Source: Pomphorhynchus laevis
Lineage: Eukaryota; Acanthocephala; Palaeacanthocephala; Echinorhynchida; Pomphorhynchidae
Reading direction: 5' to 3'
Length of the DNA: 64,000 bases
Assembly: GCA_012934845.2 (NCBI GenBank)
Contig: WNNJ02002872.1
Span: forward strand, 62,001 to 126,000
Positions 24,795 through 34,690 of the stretch are shown one piece after another (the stretch's first letter is position 1; each line of letters starts with the position of its first letter). Under the pieces are notes generated by a model. It was not told the origin of the DNA. It worked only from the letters and a program-made list of their open reading frames with translations, and did not search any database. Both the position numbers and the translations under genes were made by a program.

Positions 24795-25092
24795 TCCTAA
24801 CTCAAAAGACAAAATGAAAGATCAAATTAATAAAGATATGTATACAGAACTTACTTTATTAAAGCATAACTATATACTAACAACTATGGATAAAGCTAGT
24901 AATAACTTTGTCTTCATGTGCAAAAAGCTTTATTATGATATAATGATCAAAGAAGTTAATTATAATGATTTAAATGTAAATCCAACATATGAACGTAGTG
25001 AGTTGAGTTTTGAAACAATTATTACAAGACACTGTTTTATATTGAATAAAAAGGGTATAAAGGTTAAATCAGATAATAAAACTATACTATAG
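24795..25092 (+). mobile_element. PLE N-half copy 1
   Basis: N-terminal part of a Penelope-like RT protein: KDQINKDMYTELTLLKH, TTMDKASNNFVFMCKKLYYD, then YERSELSFETIITRHC. It stops after DNKTI, where other copies continue with LYWNPKLHKNP. From there an unrelated segment of about 390 bp follows, the same one that follows the N-half in the inverted-repeat arms. Confidence 0.65.
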
Positions 25093-25469
25093 AACATGAC
25101 TTATCTAATGAGAACTTATGACCAGATCTGTAGAACATGATATCATAAATTATGCAGGATGGACTGATCTAAGTGAGCATAAAACTCGGATTACAAGACG
25201 GTAAGATCAAGATGGATATAATGGGGTTTGTCTCATTTAAATCCTCTTCACTCCTCTGAGAGAAAGATGAGTGAGGCTGTTTGAAATTGAGGACGTTCAA
25301 ACATTTAAATTATGACCTTAATTTTTGTTGGACTCGGATTGTTTATTCTATACCGTATTCTACATATACAACATGTGAATCAAAGAATTGGAAGCAAAAA
25401 TAAAGGAATAGCGAAATATGCTTCAATATTGAATGAAACATTTCGCATAAAATATTTTTTTATAAAAGG
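25093..25469 (+). repeat. About 390-bp segment fused behind the PLE N-half, copy 1
   Basis: Begins with aacatgacttatctaatg and ends at about 25469, where a second PLE N-half starts. The same segment, roughly 90% alike by eye, follows the PLE N-half at 31390-31760 and, inverted, at 63330-63700. It includes a short hydrophobic frame (FVGLGLFILYRIL) that is also open in the arm copies. Its nature is unknown. Confidence 0.6.
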
Positions 25470-26100
25470 AAAGATAAAATTAATAAAGATATGTATACAG
25501 AACTTACTAAATTAAAGCATAACTATATAATAACAACTATTGATAAAGCTAGTAATAACTTTGTCTTCATATGCAAAAAGCTTTATTATGATATACTAAT
25601 GAAAGAGGTTAATTCTAATGATTTAAATGTAAATTCAACATATGAACGTAGTGAGTTGAGTTTAGAAACAATTATTACAAGTCACTGTTCTATAATGGAT
25701 AAAAAGGGTATAAAGGTTGAATTAGATAATAAAACTATACCTATATTATATTGGAATCCAAAATTACATAAAAATCCAATAAAACCTAGGTTCATATGTA
25801 GTGCGTTTAAATGTACATTAAAACCACTTTCTGTCTATATGAATAAAATACTTTAAGTAATTAAAGCACCTTTTAAAAAATATTGCAAGGTAATTGAATT
25901 TAATACTGGTATAAAACACTATTTCAGCATTAATTCTACAAAAGAATTTTTAGATCAGACAAAAGGAATAAATTTTCAGAATATAAATACATACGATTTT
26001 AGTACGCTTTATACAAATCTAGATTTAGTAGATATTAAAGATAAATGCATACATAACATACATTCATATGTTATGTAAACACAGCATATGAATGTAATGA
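25470..26100 (+). mobile_element. PLE N-half copy 2, the longest N-terminal RT piece
   Basis: Encodes the N-terminal and first RT blocks of the PLE-like protein: TTIDKASNNFVFICKKLYYD, KTIPILYWNPKLHKNPIKPR, then FICSAFKCTLKPLSVYMNKI. After a stop at 25854-25856 the same frame continues with YFSINSTKEFL and TYDFSTLYTNLDLVDI, the RT block containing the first catalytic Asp. The TYDFSTLYTNL type of block is known from invertebrate PLE-related RTs. The catalytic YIDD half is not attached here; it occurs only in separate C-half copies. Confidence 0.7.
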
Positions 26101-26860
26101 TTTAATAATTTCTATTATTACTACATGCTGAGAATAGGGAACGTAGATTCAGAATTCTGTAATATTTACAATTATTTGGGAGTATTACTTTCGTCGAAAT
26201 GATCATTTACTGATCACCTACATCGTAAATCCTCGAAATTAGTTGTAGCAACCTCTTATGCAAAAGACTTAGGTTCTTTATCTTTTTCAGGAGCCCTCCG
26301 GTATTTTCGAAATATGCTTCCCATAGTTTCATATGCTTTGCCAGTTATCTGGTCGGATTTAAGTCTCTTCAATTTTCAGCAGTTGGACAAGTGTCAATAG
26401 AGATTCGTGAAGCGTGTTGTTGGAGTCTCACCAAAATGTTCTTTATCGGTTATAGCGATAATTCATCGTTAGAACCTTGCTCTAAATACATCTGCTTAAC
26501 ATTTAATCTTGAACACACTGCATCATTCACTACTAACCTGAACACGTTCTTTCCAAAGACGACTTTATTAGATTCTGAACTTTATCTTACTCCGGCATTC
26601 TTACAGACTAAATGGAGAGAACCCTGTGCAAGGAAAATACCGCTGATCTGGAGAGCATCTGTCCATGGATATCACGATAAATTCTGCGCTATTAGAATTC
26701 CAGTACATGCACGATGCTCTTTGTGCATTTGTGTTCTTTGCAAAAACGAATGCGCATCTAACCTGCATATCTTCACTTGCCCAATTTTGAAAAATCTGTC
26801 ACTATCCGATATTGACAGTAGGAGAAGATTTTGAAATACAACTTATAAAATTGATAAACT
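26101..26860 (+). mobile_element. LINE post-RT fragment
   Basis: The plus strand has YLGVLLSSNDHFTDHLHRKS, the usual block after the YADD region in CR1/Jockey-type LINEs. Frame-shifted continuations follow (LPIVSYALPVIWSDLSLFNF, RFVKRVVGVSP). The frame 26391-26834 ends in a Cys-rich C-terminal stretch (CSLCICVLCKNECASNLHIF). The copy is broken and its family is uncertain. Confidence 0.55.
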
Positions 26861-27230
26861 TTTGGTGTATTTATTTTGTTTACCCAGTACCGAAAGGTAA
26901 AGAGGTATAATAAATTTTCTCTCATCATTATTATATACAGAGCTTTGACCGAGAAGGACGTTTTGCCCGCTCATCGTACATTGCAGAACATTAAACAAAC
27001 GTATCAATTTCAACCAAACCAAGGATAAGAACTTCCAATGTTGCCTTGATCAGCGTGTCTTATCCAAGTGTTGACCATGGCTTTGAATTGGCTCAATGAT
27101 GACGCAATCATGATGTCATGAGGCAATGCGTTCCACAACTTTCTCACTCTTTGGTGTATTTATGTTGTTTACCCAGTACCGAAAGGTAAATAGGTATAAT
27201 AAATTTTCTCTCATTACTATTATTACTATT
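26858..27230 (-). mobile_element. LINE C-terminal fragment flanked by an 80-bp direct duplication
   Basis: The minus strand at about 27155-27030 reads VRKLWNALPHDIMIASSLSQ and FKAMVNTWIRHADQG, the typical end of a CR1/L2/Jockey-type RT protein. An 80-bp block (ggtgtatttatt... to ...attttctctcat) occurs in the same orientation on both sides, at 26858-26937 and 27150-27230. On the plus strand it ends in a TTATTA-type tail. Confidence 0.55.
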
Positions 27231-27234
27231 ACAC

Positions 27235-28670
27235 GACACCCTCCCAATTAGTCGCCGGCGAAGTGAATATACTTTCTCAAGAAGGTATAACTCGAGGTGA
27301 CCAACATATCTATGGCAGCATACGCAATAGGAACTCTACCGTTTGTTTATCACCTACAAAAACAGTACCAGGAATTATTCAGCAGTGGTACGCTGATGAC
27401 CTCACACTTGTAGGCGACTTAGAGACACTACATAGAGCATGGATAACACTTACATCGATCGGGACATGTTTTGGATTATTCACCAATGCAACAAAATGTA
27501 ATTTATTACTAAACACTGCCATTAATAGTCATGACCTTGCACTCTTCAGCACAGAGAGCGTAAATATCTGAAATGAAGGTATTGCAATCTAGGGGAATTT
27601 CATTGGAACATGCGATTACATTAACCGGGAAATAGGCAACAAAGTAAACGAATGGATTGATGAGGTACTATACCTTAAGGAATTAGCGAAGTCTGATAAG
27701 CACGTAGCTTACGTACTACTTACGAGGACGACACAATTCCGCTGGACTTATGTACAAAGGACTACTAAAGCAAGTGATGAATCCTTCAGAGCATTGAAGA
27801 GTGCAATTTTCGCGGAGTTTGATACATTCATTATTTGAGGCTGACCCCCCATAGACACACCTATGCGGATATTTGTTCACTTCCTGTTCGACATTGAGGT
27901 ATGGGAATTTGCGACCCAATGACATGCGCCTTTATAAATTTTGAAAACTCATTAGCAATCGCACACCAGAATATGACGGACTCCGCAGAAATCAACGGTA
28001 TCACTGCACAAGATGACATTATCATAAATGTTCGAAAACAAGAAGAAATGCGTAAATTGAAGTTGATACAGACCGTAGAATCCGATGAGAAATGGTCAAC
28101 TATTCTTGAGCATGCAAGTCGAAAGAATGCGTCAACGTGGCTAACAACAATGCCTCGGAAGAGATTTGGTTAGTGTTTGACATCAAAGCAATGTGAGATC
28201 GCAGTCGGTGTAAGGTACAATATAAACCCGGAACAGAAGCTTCGTTGTAAATGTGGAGAGGGCACAGACTTGAAACATATTCTGTCCTGTAGAATTGGTG
28301 ATACAACTTTTGTTCGTCACAATACCGTAAGAGATACGTTGGCGACGGTGCTGAAAGATGCGTTTAACAATACGTAGTGTGAGTAGGAGCTCAACGCAGT
28401 TCCAGACGAAATACAATTCAGCAGAACAACCACAACCAGAGATCGTCCAGCTCGAATGGATATTGTCTGTTCAGATTTCAGTTCTGACATCGAGGAACGG
28501 TCATTCATAGACGTAGCAGTTTATAACCACTTAGCTACATCATATGCCAATTCGACAGTAGAACAATCTTTCCAATACCACGAGCATAGAAAATGTGGCA
28601 AATATATGGAACGCGTAAATAAGATCGAATACGGAGTTTTTGTTACTAATAATACATATCAATAATACAT
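27235..28670 (+). mobile_element. RLE-LINE copy 1, 5'-truncated RT with restriction-like nuclease
   Basis: Plus-strand element of the same family as 50270-52000 and 55000-58030. RT palm: NILSQEGITRGD, then in another frame MAAYAIGTLPF, then QQWYADDLTLVGDL with the catalytic YADD. The post-RT region follows (27600-27850: KHVAYVLLTRTTQFRWTY). Then come a GxGICDP block (27900), ASRKNASTWLTTMP (28110-28160), a Cys-His knuckle (CKCGEGTDLKHILSC, about 28250), RHNTVRD, and a PD-(D/E)xK-like nuclease (DIVCSDF, FIDVAVYNHLATSYA, HEHRKCGKYMERV; 28455-28640). RT followed by knuckle and nuclease is the layout of site-specific-type LINEs. Several frame changes make it dead. Confidence 0.75.
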
Positions 28671-28865
28671 ATATGTATTACCAATACATATTTAATAATT
28701 CATATATTAATAGTTGTATTATTAATATTTATAAATAATATCTTAAGAATACATATTTTTTCTCTTTAAACGTATTTTCTCTTTAAACATATTTTTTTCT
28801 TTTTTTGTTGTAATAATAAGTCGATTAATAGTAAAAGTTTAAATACATCAAAGATAAACATTTGG
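28671..28865. repeat. AT-rich simple-sequence stretch
   Basis: Overlapping repeats of aatacatat, taataattc and ttttttctttt with no coding signal, lying between the RLE-LINE and the next PLE piece. Confidence 0.5.
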
Positions 28866-29565
28866 AAAACTGATATATTAGATAAAATTAGAGAGAAATA
28901 AAAATAACAAACAATTATAAAAGGAAAGATAAAATTAATAAAGATATGTATAAAGAACTTATTAAATTAAAGGATAGCTATATAATAACAACTATTGATA
29001 AAGCTAGTAATAACTTTGTCTTCATATGCAAAAAGCTTTATTATGATATACTAGTGAAAGAGGTTAATTCTAATGATTTAAATGTAAATCCAACATATGA
29101 ACGTAGTGAGTTGAGTTTAGAAACAATTATTACAAGTCACTGTTCTATAATGGATAAAAAGGGTATAAAGGTTGAATTAGATAATAAAACTATAGCTATA
29201 TTATATTGGAATCCAAAATTACAAAAAATCAAATAGAGCTTAAATTTATATACAGGTAGAAAACATTATTTCAGTATTAATTTTACAAAAGAATTTTTAG
29301 AACACACAAAAGGGATATACTTACAAATTAAGAGCACGCTTTATACATATTTGGATTTAGCAGATATTAAAGAAGCGTTAGAAAAGGGTATAAAAAAGGG
29401 TATAAAAATTGAATCAGATAACACATTATCAGAAAACAGTTTTTATAAAATAAATGAACATATATGTTTCCATAATCTAGAATTAAATGTCGAAATTGAG
29501 TGTCGTTATGCGTTCCATCGTGAAAAGCATATATGTGAAAAAAAAACTGACAATTTGTGCACGTC
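28866..29565 (+). mobile_element. PLE N-half copy 3
   Basis: PLE-like RT N-terminus: KINKDMYKELIKLKDSY, TTIDKASNNFVFICKKLYYD, KTIAILYWNPKL. Continuing blocks follow in other frames (GRKHYFSINFTKEFLEHTKG, LYTYLDLADIKEALEKG) to about 29560. Shared PLE sequence upstream of the usual start (aataacaaacaattataaaa) is present, as at 31085. The copy stops before the catalytic YIDD half. Confidence 0.65.
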
Positions 29566-29607
29566 GGAGCTTTAAAAGAATTTGTAATTAACTTTAAAAA
29601 ATTAACT

Positions 29608-30459
29608 ATGGAGGCAGCTGTTCGAATGAATTTTGCTTATGAATTGTTCTTGAAGATATTGCCAACGCTGGACAGTTGTCAGGGGGATACCGTGGATGAT
29701 CGAGAGGATTTTTCTGAACGCTTGGATCGCTCTCTTAAACATTTCTTGTTGGATTTTCTTAATTCGAAGGGTGTTTTGCGTTTTTACATTGACCATGTCG
29801 AAGTCAACTTCCAAGGATTCATAGGTTACGATTGTAATGAAGTATTTATCGAGGGCAGTGATGGCACTGTATATGTTCATGGAGGAATCAACGTGGGATC
29901 TATCGACGATGCAGATGAACGATCTGAAGACTTGTCTGATAATAGAATCAAAACTAAAAGAGAGTGTGATGATGCTCTTATTGATAGCAGAACTGGAAAC
30001 GACAGTGATGCAGATTGTAAGGACACCTGGGCTTATAGTTCAAAGGTTGACACTGTAGATACCTTTAATATTGTCGGTTTAATTGATGATCTATCAGATA
30101 ACAGAAACAATGACTGCAACAGTTATGGGAATGACTACCATGAGACTATAGCGCTGATGAAAGACGTGGGATCTATCGATGATGCAGATGAACGATCTGA
30201 AAACTTGTCGGATAACAGAATCGAAACCGAAATAGAGTGTGATGATGCTCTTAGTGATAGCAGAATTGGAAACGACAGTGATCAGCATTGTGAGGACATC
30301 TGGGCTTATAGTTCAGAGGTTGGCACTGTAGATACCTTTAATATTGTCGGTGTAATTGATGTTCTATCAGATAACGGAATCAATGACTGTAACGGTTATG
30401 GGAATTACTACCTTGTGACTATAACGCTGATGGAGGACAACAACGATTCCGGAAATTAA
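29608..30459 (+). CDS. Unknown protein with acidic 91-residue tandem repeat
   Basis: Intact single frame of 283 codons from ATG 29608 to TAA 30457-30459. The frame is open for about 17 codons upstream, but without an ATG. Residues 1-95 form a non-repetitive region (FAYELFLKILPTLDSCQGD, LKHFLLDFLNSKGVLRFYID). Residues 96-186 and 187-277 are two copies of a 91-residue (273-bp) unit. Each unit starts VGSIDDADERSE and contains LSDNRI, ECDDAL, DTFNIVG and LSDN. The repeats are rich in Asp, Asn and Ser and strongly acidic. No signal peptide or membrane span is evident. It is GC-richer than its AT-rich surroundings. No family was recognised. It could be a lineage-specific gene, a captured gene, or part of an unrecognised element, and the intact frame with protein-level repeat conservation favours real coding. 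Confidence 0.5.
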   Translation: MEAAVRMNFAYELFLKILPTLDSCQGDTVDDREDFSERLDRSLKHFLLDFLNSKGVLRFYIDHVEVNFQGFIGYDCNEVFIEGSDGTVYVHGGINVGSIDDADERSEDLSDNRIKTKRECDDALIDSRTGNDSDADCKDTWAYSSKVDTVDTFNIVGLIDDLSDNRNNDCNSYGNDYHETIALMKDVGSIDDADERSENLSDNRIETEIECDDALSDSRIGNDSDQHCEDIWAYSSEVGTVDTFNIVGVIDVLSDNGINDCNGYGNYYLVTITLMEDNNDSGN

Positions 30460-30860
30460 CACTGCTAGAGTGTGGAAAAAAGAATGGTTCTAAAAGGCTT
30501 GAGGCTTCCGATTGTGGTTGTTTCACCAATACAGTAACATGTTGGAAATTCAAAAGAAAATAATGCCGAGTACAAAGCAAATCTTGTACCACTAAACTTC
30601 TCTGCTAAGTTCCGAAGGTGTCTCACCTGCGATGGCCTTGGCTGCGGTGTGGAGTTCGGAAGCGTAAGTCCTTTAAGAAGACGGGCAGTGGAAGGCTCCT
30701 TCAGACTGGAAGAACAAAGCTTTGAAGGAGGTGATGTGTTCGAACAGAAGGGAGGTATGGAGATCATGCGATAAGACCGCTGGCCTCCGTCTGCTAGAAT
30801 CCTCTCCTTATGTGGTACTAATCCTTCGATTTTTGCCTATATATTCTTTTTTTTGACGAA
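30460..30860. other. GC-richer unassigned segment after the acidic-repeat ORF
   Basis: About 30537-30771 is open on both strands. Plus: FRRCLTCDGLGCGVEFGS, then RRRAVEGSFRLEEQSF. Minus: a 100-codon frame 30465-30767. Neither plus-strand start nor family can be recognised. It may be a 3' UTR or second exon of the upstream ORF, or a fragment of an unknown element. Confidence 0.35.
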
Positions 30861-31084
30861 ATGTTTTCCACATACGGTTATTTTTAATAAAATCTATATT
30901 ATAATAGAATTAAATGAAAATTATGAATTAAGGATAATGAAATCAAAAGCGGATTAATAATAATGATAAAAATATAATTTACAATTCGTTATATAAGGAC
31001 TTAAATACTTACTTTCGTAAGCTGAAAAACATCAAAGATTAAAATTTGGAAAGATTATATATTTGATGCAATTAAAAAGAAAAT

Positions 31085-31760
31085 GAAAATAACAAACAAT
31101 TATAAAAGGAAAGATAAAATTAATAAAGATATGTGTACATAACTTACTAAATTAAAGCATAACTATATAATAACAACTATGGATAAAGCTAGTAATAACT
31201 TTGTCTTCATATGCAAAAAGCTTTATTATGATATACTAATGAAAGAAGTTAATTCTAATGATTTAAATGTAAACACAACATATGAACGTAGTGAGTTAAG
31301 TTTAGAAACAATTATTACAAGTCATTGTACTGTAATGGATTAAAAGAGAATAAAGGTTGAATCAGATAATAAAACTATACTATATAACATGACTTATGCT
31401 AATGAGAACTTATGACTAGATCAGTGGAACATGATATCATAAATTTTGCAGGATGGCTGATCTAAGTGAGCATTAAGCAATGATTACAAGACGGTAAGAT
31501 CAAGATGGATATAATGGGGTTTGTCTCATTTAAATCCTCTTCACTTCTCTAAGAGGAAGATGAGTGAGGCGATTTGAAATTGAGGACGTTCAGGCATTTA
31601 AATTATGAATTTAATTTTTGTTGGAGTCGGATTGTTTATCCTATACCGTATCCTACCTATTCAGCATGTGAATTTTAACAATTGGAAGCAAAAATAAAGG
31701 AACAGTGAAAGATGCTTCAATATTGAATGAAACATTTCGCAAAAAATATTTTTATTTGCA
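31085..31760 (+). mobile_element. PLE N-half copy 4 plus fused 390-bp segment (left arm)
   Basis: 31085-31390 matches the other N-halves (TTMDKASNNFVFICKKLYYD; YERSELSLETIITSHC). From about 31390 the same 390-bp segment as at 25093 follows, to about 31760. The N-half carries stops, including a TAA near 31340. The same fusion at two independent places shows that the joint is part of a repeat family and not a one-off rearrangement. Confidence 0.65.
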
Positions 31761-33714
31761 AATTAAACAATAACCTAATCTATAAGAATTCGATAACATC
31801 AGCTAATTGATTTAGTATTAGTTATTTAAATTATCCCATAATAATTTATATTATGCATCGAGTATTCAGTCCTATCCATATATGATTATGCGCTTATATT
31901 AAATACGTTACTGTAATTTATAGATTTGAACGAATACAGTAAAGATTATTTATTTTATAAATTTACGTATTGATATTTAAGATTTCTTCTTATGTGAATG
32001 ATTAATTATCAACGTTTAACATGAATTGTTAAGATCAAAACATTAATGTTTTAATTCATTTTTCTTCTGTTAACAACTTTATCACATGGCTCAAAAATAT
32101 ATATCTGTAAAGTAGAACTTTAATAATCCATTCTTATTTTATTTCGACATTAAAATTAGCTGCATATACAGTATGCTTCCCAATCGATTAAATTGCTAAA
32201 TTATTTTCTAAAAATATAATGATATGTAAGGATATGTAAAATTAAGCAGGCTTATTGAATTCTAATTAATTAAACAATGATTATATTTTTTGGTCACATT
32301 TTCAAAAGTCACATAAATATTTTAATCATCATGTAAAGAAGTTGTATTTTATGACCATATTTTAATTATAAGAGTATAGTCAATTGTAATTAGGTATTTT
32401 TCCAAGGAACGTAAACTCTATAATTTAACAAATTTTCCTTGTAGGTATCGAACATTAGATGTAAACATTTTACAACTTTACAGCAAGTATATAATACAGA
32501 CACTATATTTCACGCCAGATTAAATGGTTTATTTTGAACAAACAATGATAATAAATGCTTTATCGATAATTGAACAGGACAACGTAATTGTAAAAGCATC
32601 GGACAAAGCGATATGCGTAATCCACTGTGAAACCAGAATAGGAGCAGTATAAGTAACTTAAAACACTTACAAATATTCGTGTTTATTTTGTTTTGATAGT
32701 CGATTAAATTGTGTTATACAATATAGCGTGAAATTACGTTGAACGCAATTAGTTATGTTAAAGAGGGTGGGACACTTGCCATCTACTATGCTAAATAAAA
32801 TCAACAATGAATAAAGTAACCTAATAGTTTTGTTAATTAAATAAACAAGGTCTCTTGTGATTTTGTTTAAAGGCCAAGTCGTGAAAGTGTTTTTATTAAT
32901 AGAAACTTGCAAGAAATGTTCTGTTTAATAGTAATTGTAAGATAAATATAAAATATGCGTATAATTCTATAAAAGCATTTTATTTAAAATATTGATTTTT
33001 TTAAATACCTTATTTTACATGAAATTTAAATGTAGTTTTTCGTGTTTATTAAAATTGTTTAACTTCTTGACTAAGTCACGTATTTGGTGAATACATACTT
33101 TAATGTGGAAATTATTATTTTTGTAAATTTGAAGGAGAGTCCAGGATGTCGGTCCACATTATTGTTGAAAGAAGAAAATGCATCGGCCGACAGAACATTA
33201 TTGTTAAAACCAATATTTCGGTTTCTAAGCCAAACCATTTTCAATGTAATTTTAATTAACTTGAACACTTATAAATTTTCCATTTTTATGATAACATTTC
33301 ACATAAAAAGGAAAAATGTATATATCATAGAGTTTTATAGTTATTGTGTCAACATGAATTTATATTAAGATATATCTTGAATTCAGAACACAAAATTGTC
33401 GAATTAATATTGTGTTTGCATTGCTTTAATTCTAAGCAAATAGTATTTATTTGCGAGCCACATTAAATAAACAAATTTAAAATATAAAATACAAGCATTT
33501 AAAATTTCCGTTTAGTGATGTTGTAATTATATAAATATTGGTAAATAAATGTTAATATATAATTTTTAATATAAAGATTTTTTTAATATCTAGGCTATAA
33601 TAAAAAATTATTCTATTATTTAAATAGATATACAACTATAACGGCCATCTAACAAAAATATAACCATCAAGTGAATGCATGGATTGAACTAATAGAATCC
33701 TATTAATAGATCCG
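31761..33714. other. Unassigned 2-kb core between PLE halves in the left arm
   Basis: AT-rich sequence present in both arms. The frames 32667-32912 (-, 81 codons), 33071-33268 (-) and 33084-33368 (+) are intact in both arms, but this reflects the near-identity of the arms rather than selection. 33084-33268 is open on both strands. No domain was recognised. Confidence 0.45.
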
Positions 33715-34400
33715 GTTAATTAATTGAATTAATAGAATCCTTAAATATTTTGATAAATCAAAATTATTTAAAAGTAGGGACATCTATATTTAGACAAGAA
33801 AAAGGTGTTCTAATGGGTGGTAATAGTAGCCCAATTATAGCTGACTTATTTTTAAGCTTTATAGAATATGAATTTGTTCATAACTGTGTAAAAACTAAAT
33901 CTAAACAATATAAATATATGAAATATGTTTCGATACATTGATGATATATGTGTATTTAATTCTAATAATTTTTATTCAATTAGTGAGCACATTTATCCAG
34001 AAAGCCTTATTCTTAACAAAACCAATATTAATGATAAAGAAGGTGTATATCTAGATACGAACATTAAATTAACATTAACTAAAACTACTATTAATTTATA
34101 TCGTAAAGATGACATATTTAAATTTACAAAAAACATATTTTTGCATGAGCATTTCTGCTCATGAGCATTTCTGCTCATGAGCAGTTCTGCAACAATTTGT
34201 AATGATATTGGCTTTCTTCAAAATCATTAAAATAATATAATCGATGCATATTTTAAACTAGGTTACTATAAAAATACCATGACACAGAAAATAGTTAAAT
34301 TTATAAATCAACACAATAATATAAAAAATATATTTAAAATCATTAGCGGAAAAATTTTATGGATAATAAATTATAAATTTTATATTTTTCTGCTAATTTT
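33715..34400 (+). mobile_element. PLE C-half copy 1 (left arm)
   Basis: C-terminal RT half: [38 protein letters not shown] (motif 4), [18 protein letters not shown] with catalytic YIDD (33925-33990), then [21 protein letters not shown] tandem duplication of a gagcatttctgctcat unit at 34145-34190 is shared with the right arm. Frame breaks occur. Coding ends about 45 codons past the QNH block with no C-terminal GIY-YIG nuclease. Confidence 0.75.
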
Positions 34401-34572
34401 CAATTTTTGCTATTTCTTATAATGGATAAGTTATAAATCAAAAATATTATTAAAATATTAAAATTACAAATCAATAAAATATTATAAAGAATTAATTTAA
34501 ATTATTAAGCGAAATTTTTTTATTGATAATAAATAATATACTTTGTATTAGAATAAAATACTTGATAATCAC

Positions 34573-34690
34573 ATTTCATCTGAGAAAATTCGTCGTTAGC
34601 ATGTATTTTGCCTCGCTGCTATGCTAGGTCGATGAATTGTGGCCGAAACCTGATAACATAACCGTTTCTCTTGATTACATCTAATCCTTA
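34573..34690 (+). ncRNA. Structured 3' element of the PLE family, left-arm copy
   Basis: One of at least six related copies. The outer stem pairs ctgagaaa (about 34580) with tttctcttga (about 34665). Compared with the copies at 43690 and 44867, both sides change together (gaggaa/ttcctc versus gagaaa/tttctc). An inner block keeps CCGAAACCTGATAACATA. Confidence 0.45.

Noticed and set aside
33084-33368. Conserved small genes duplicated in both arms (also 32667-32912)
   Set aside because: Identity of the translations follows from near-identity of the arms; frames overlap on opposite strands and carry no domain.
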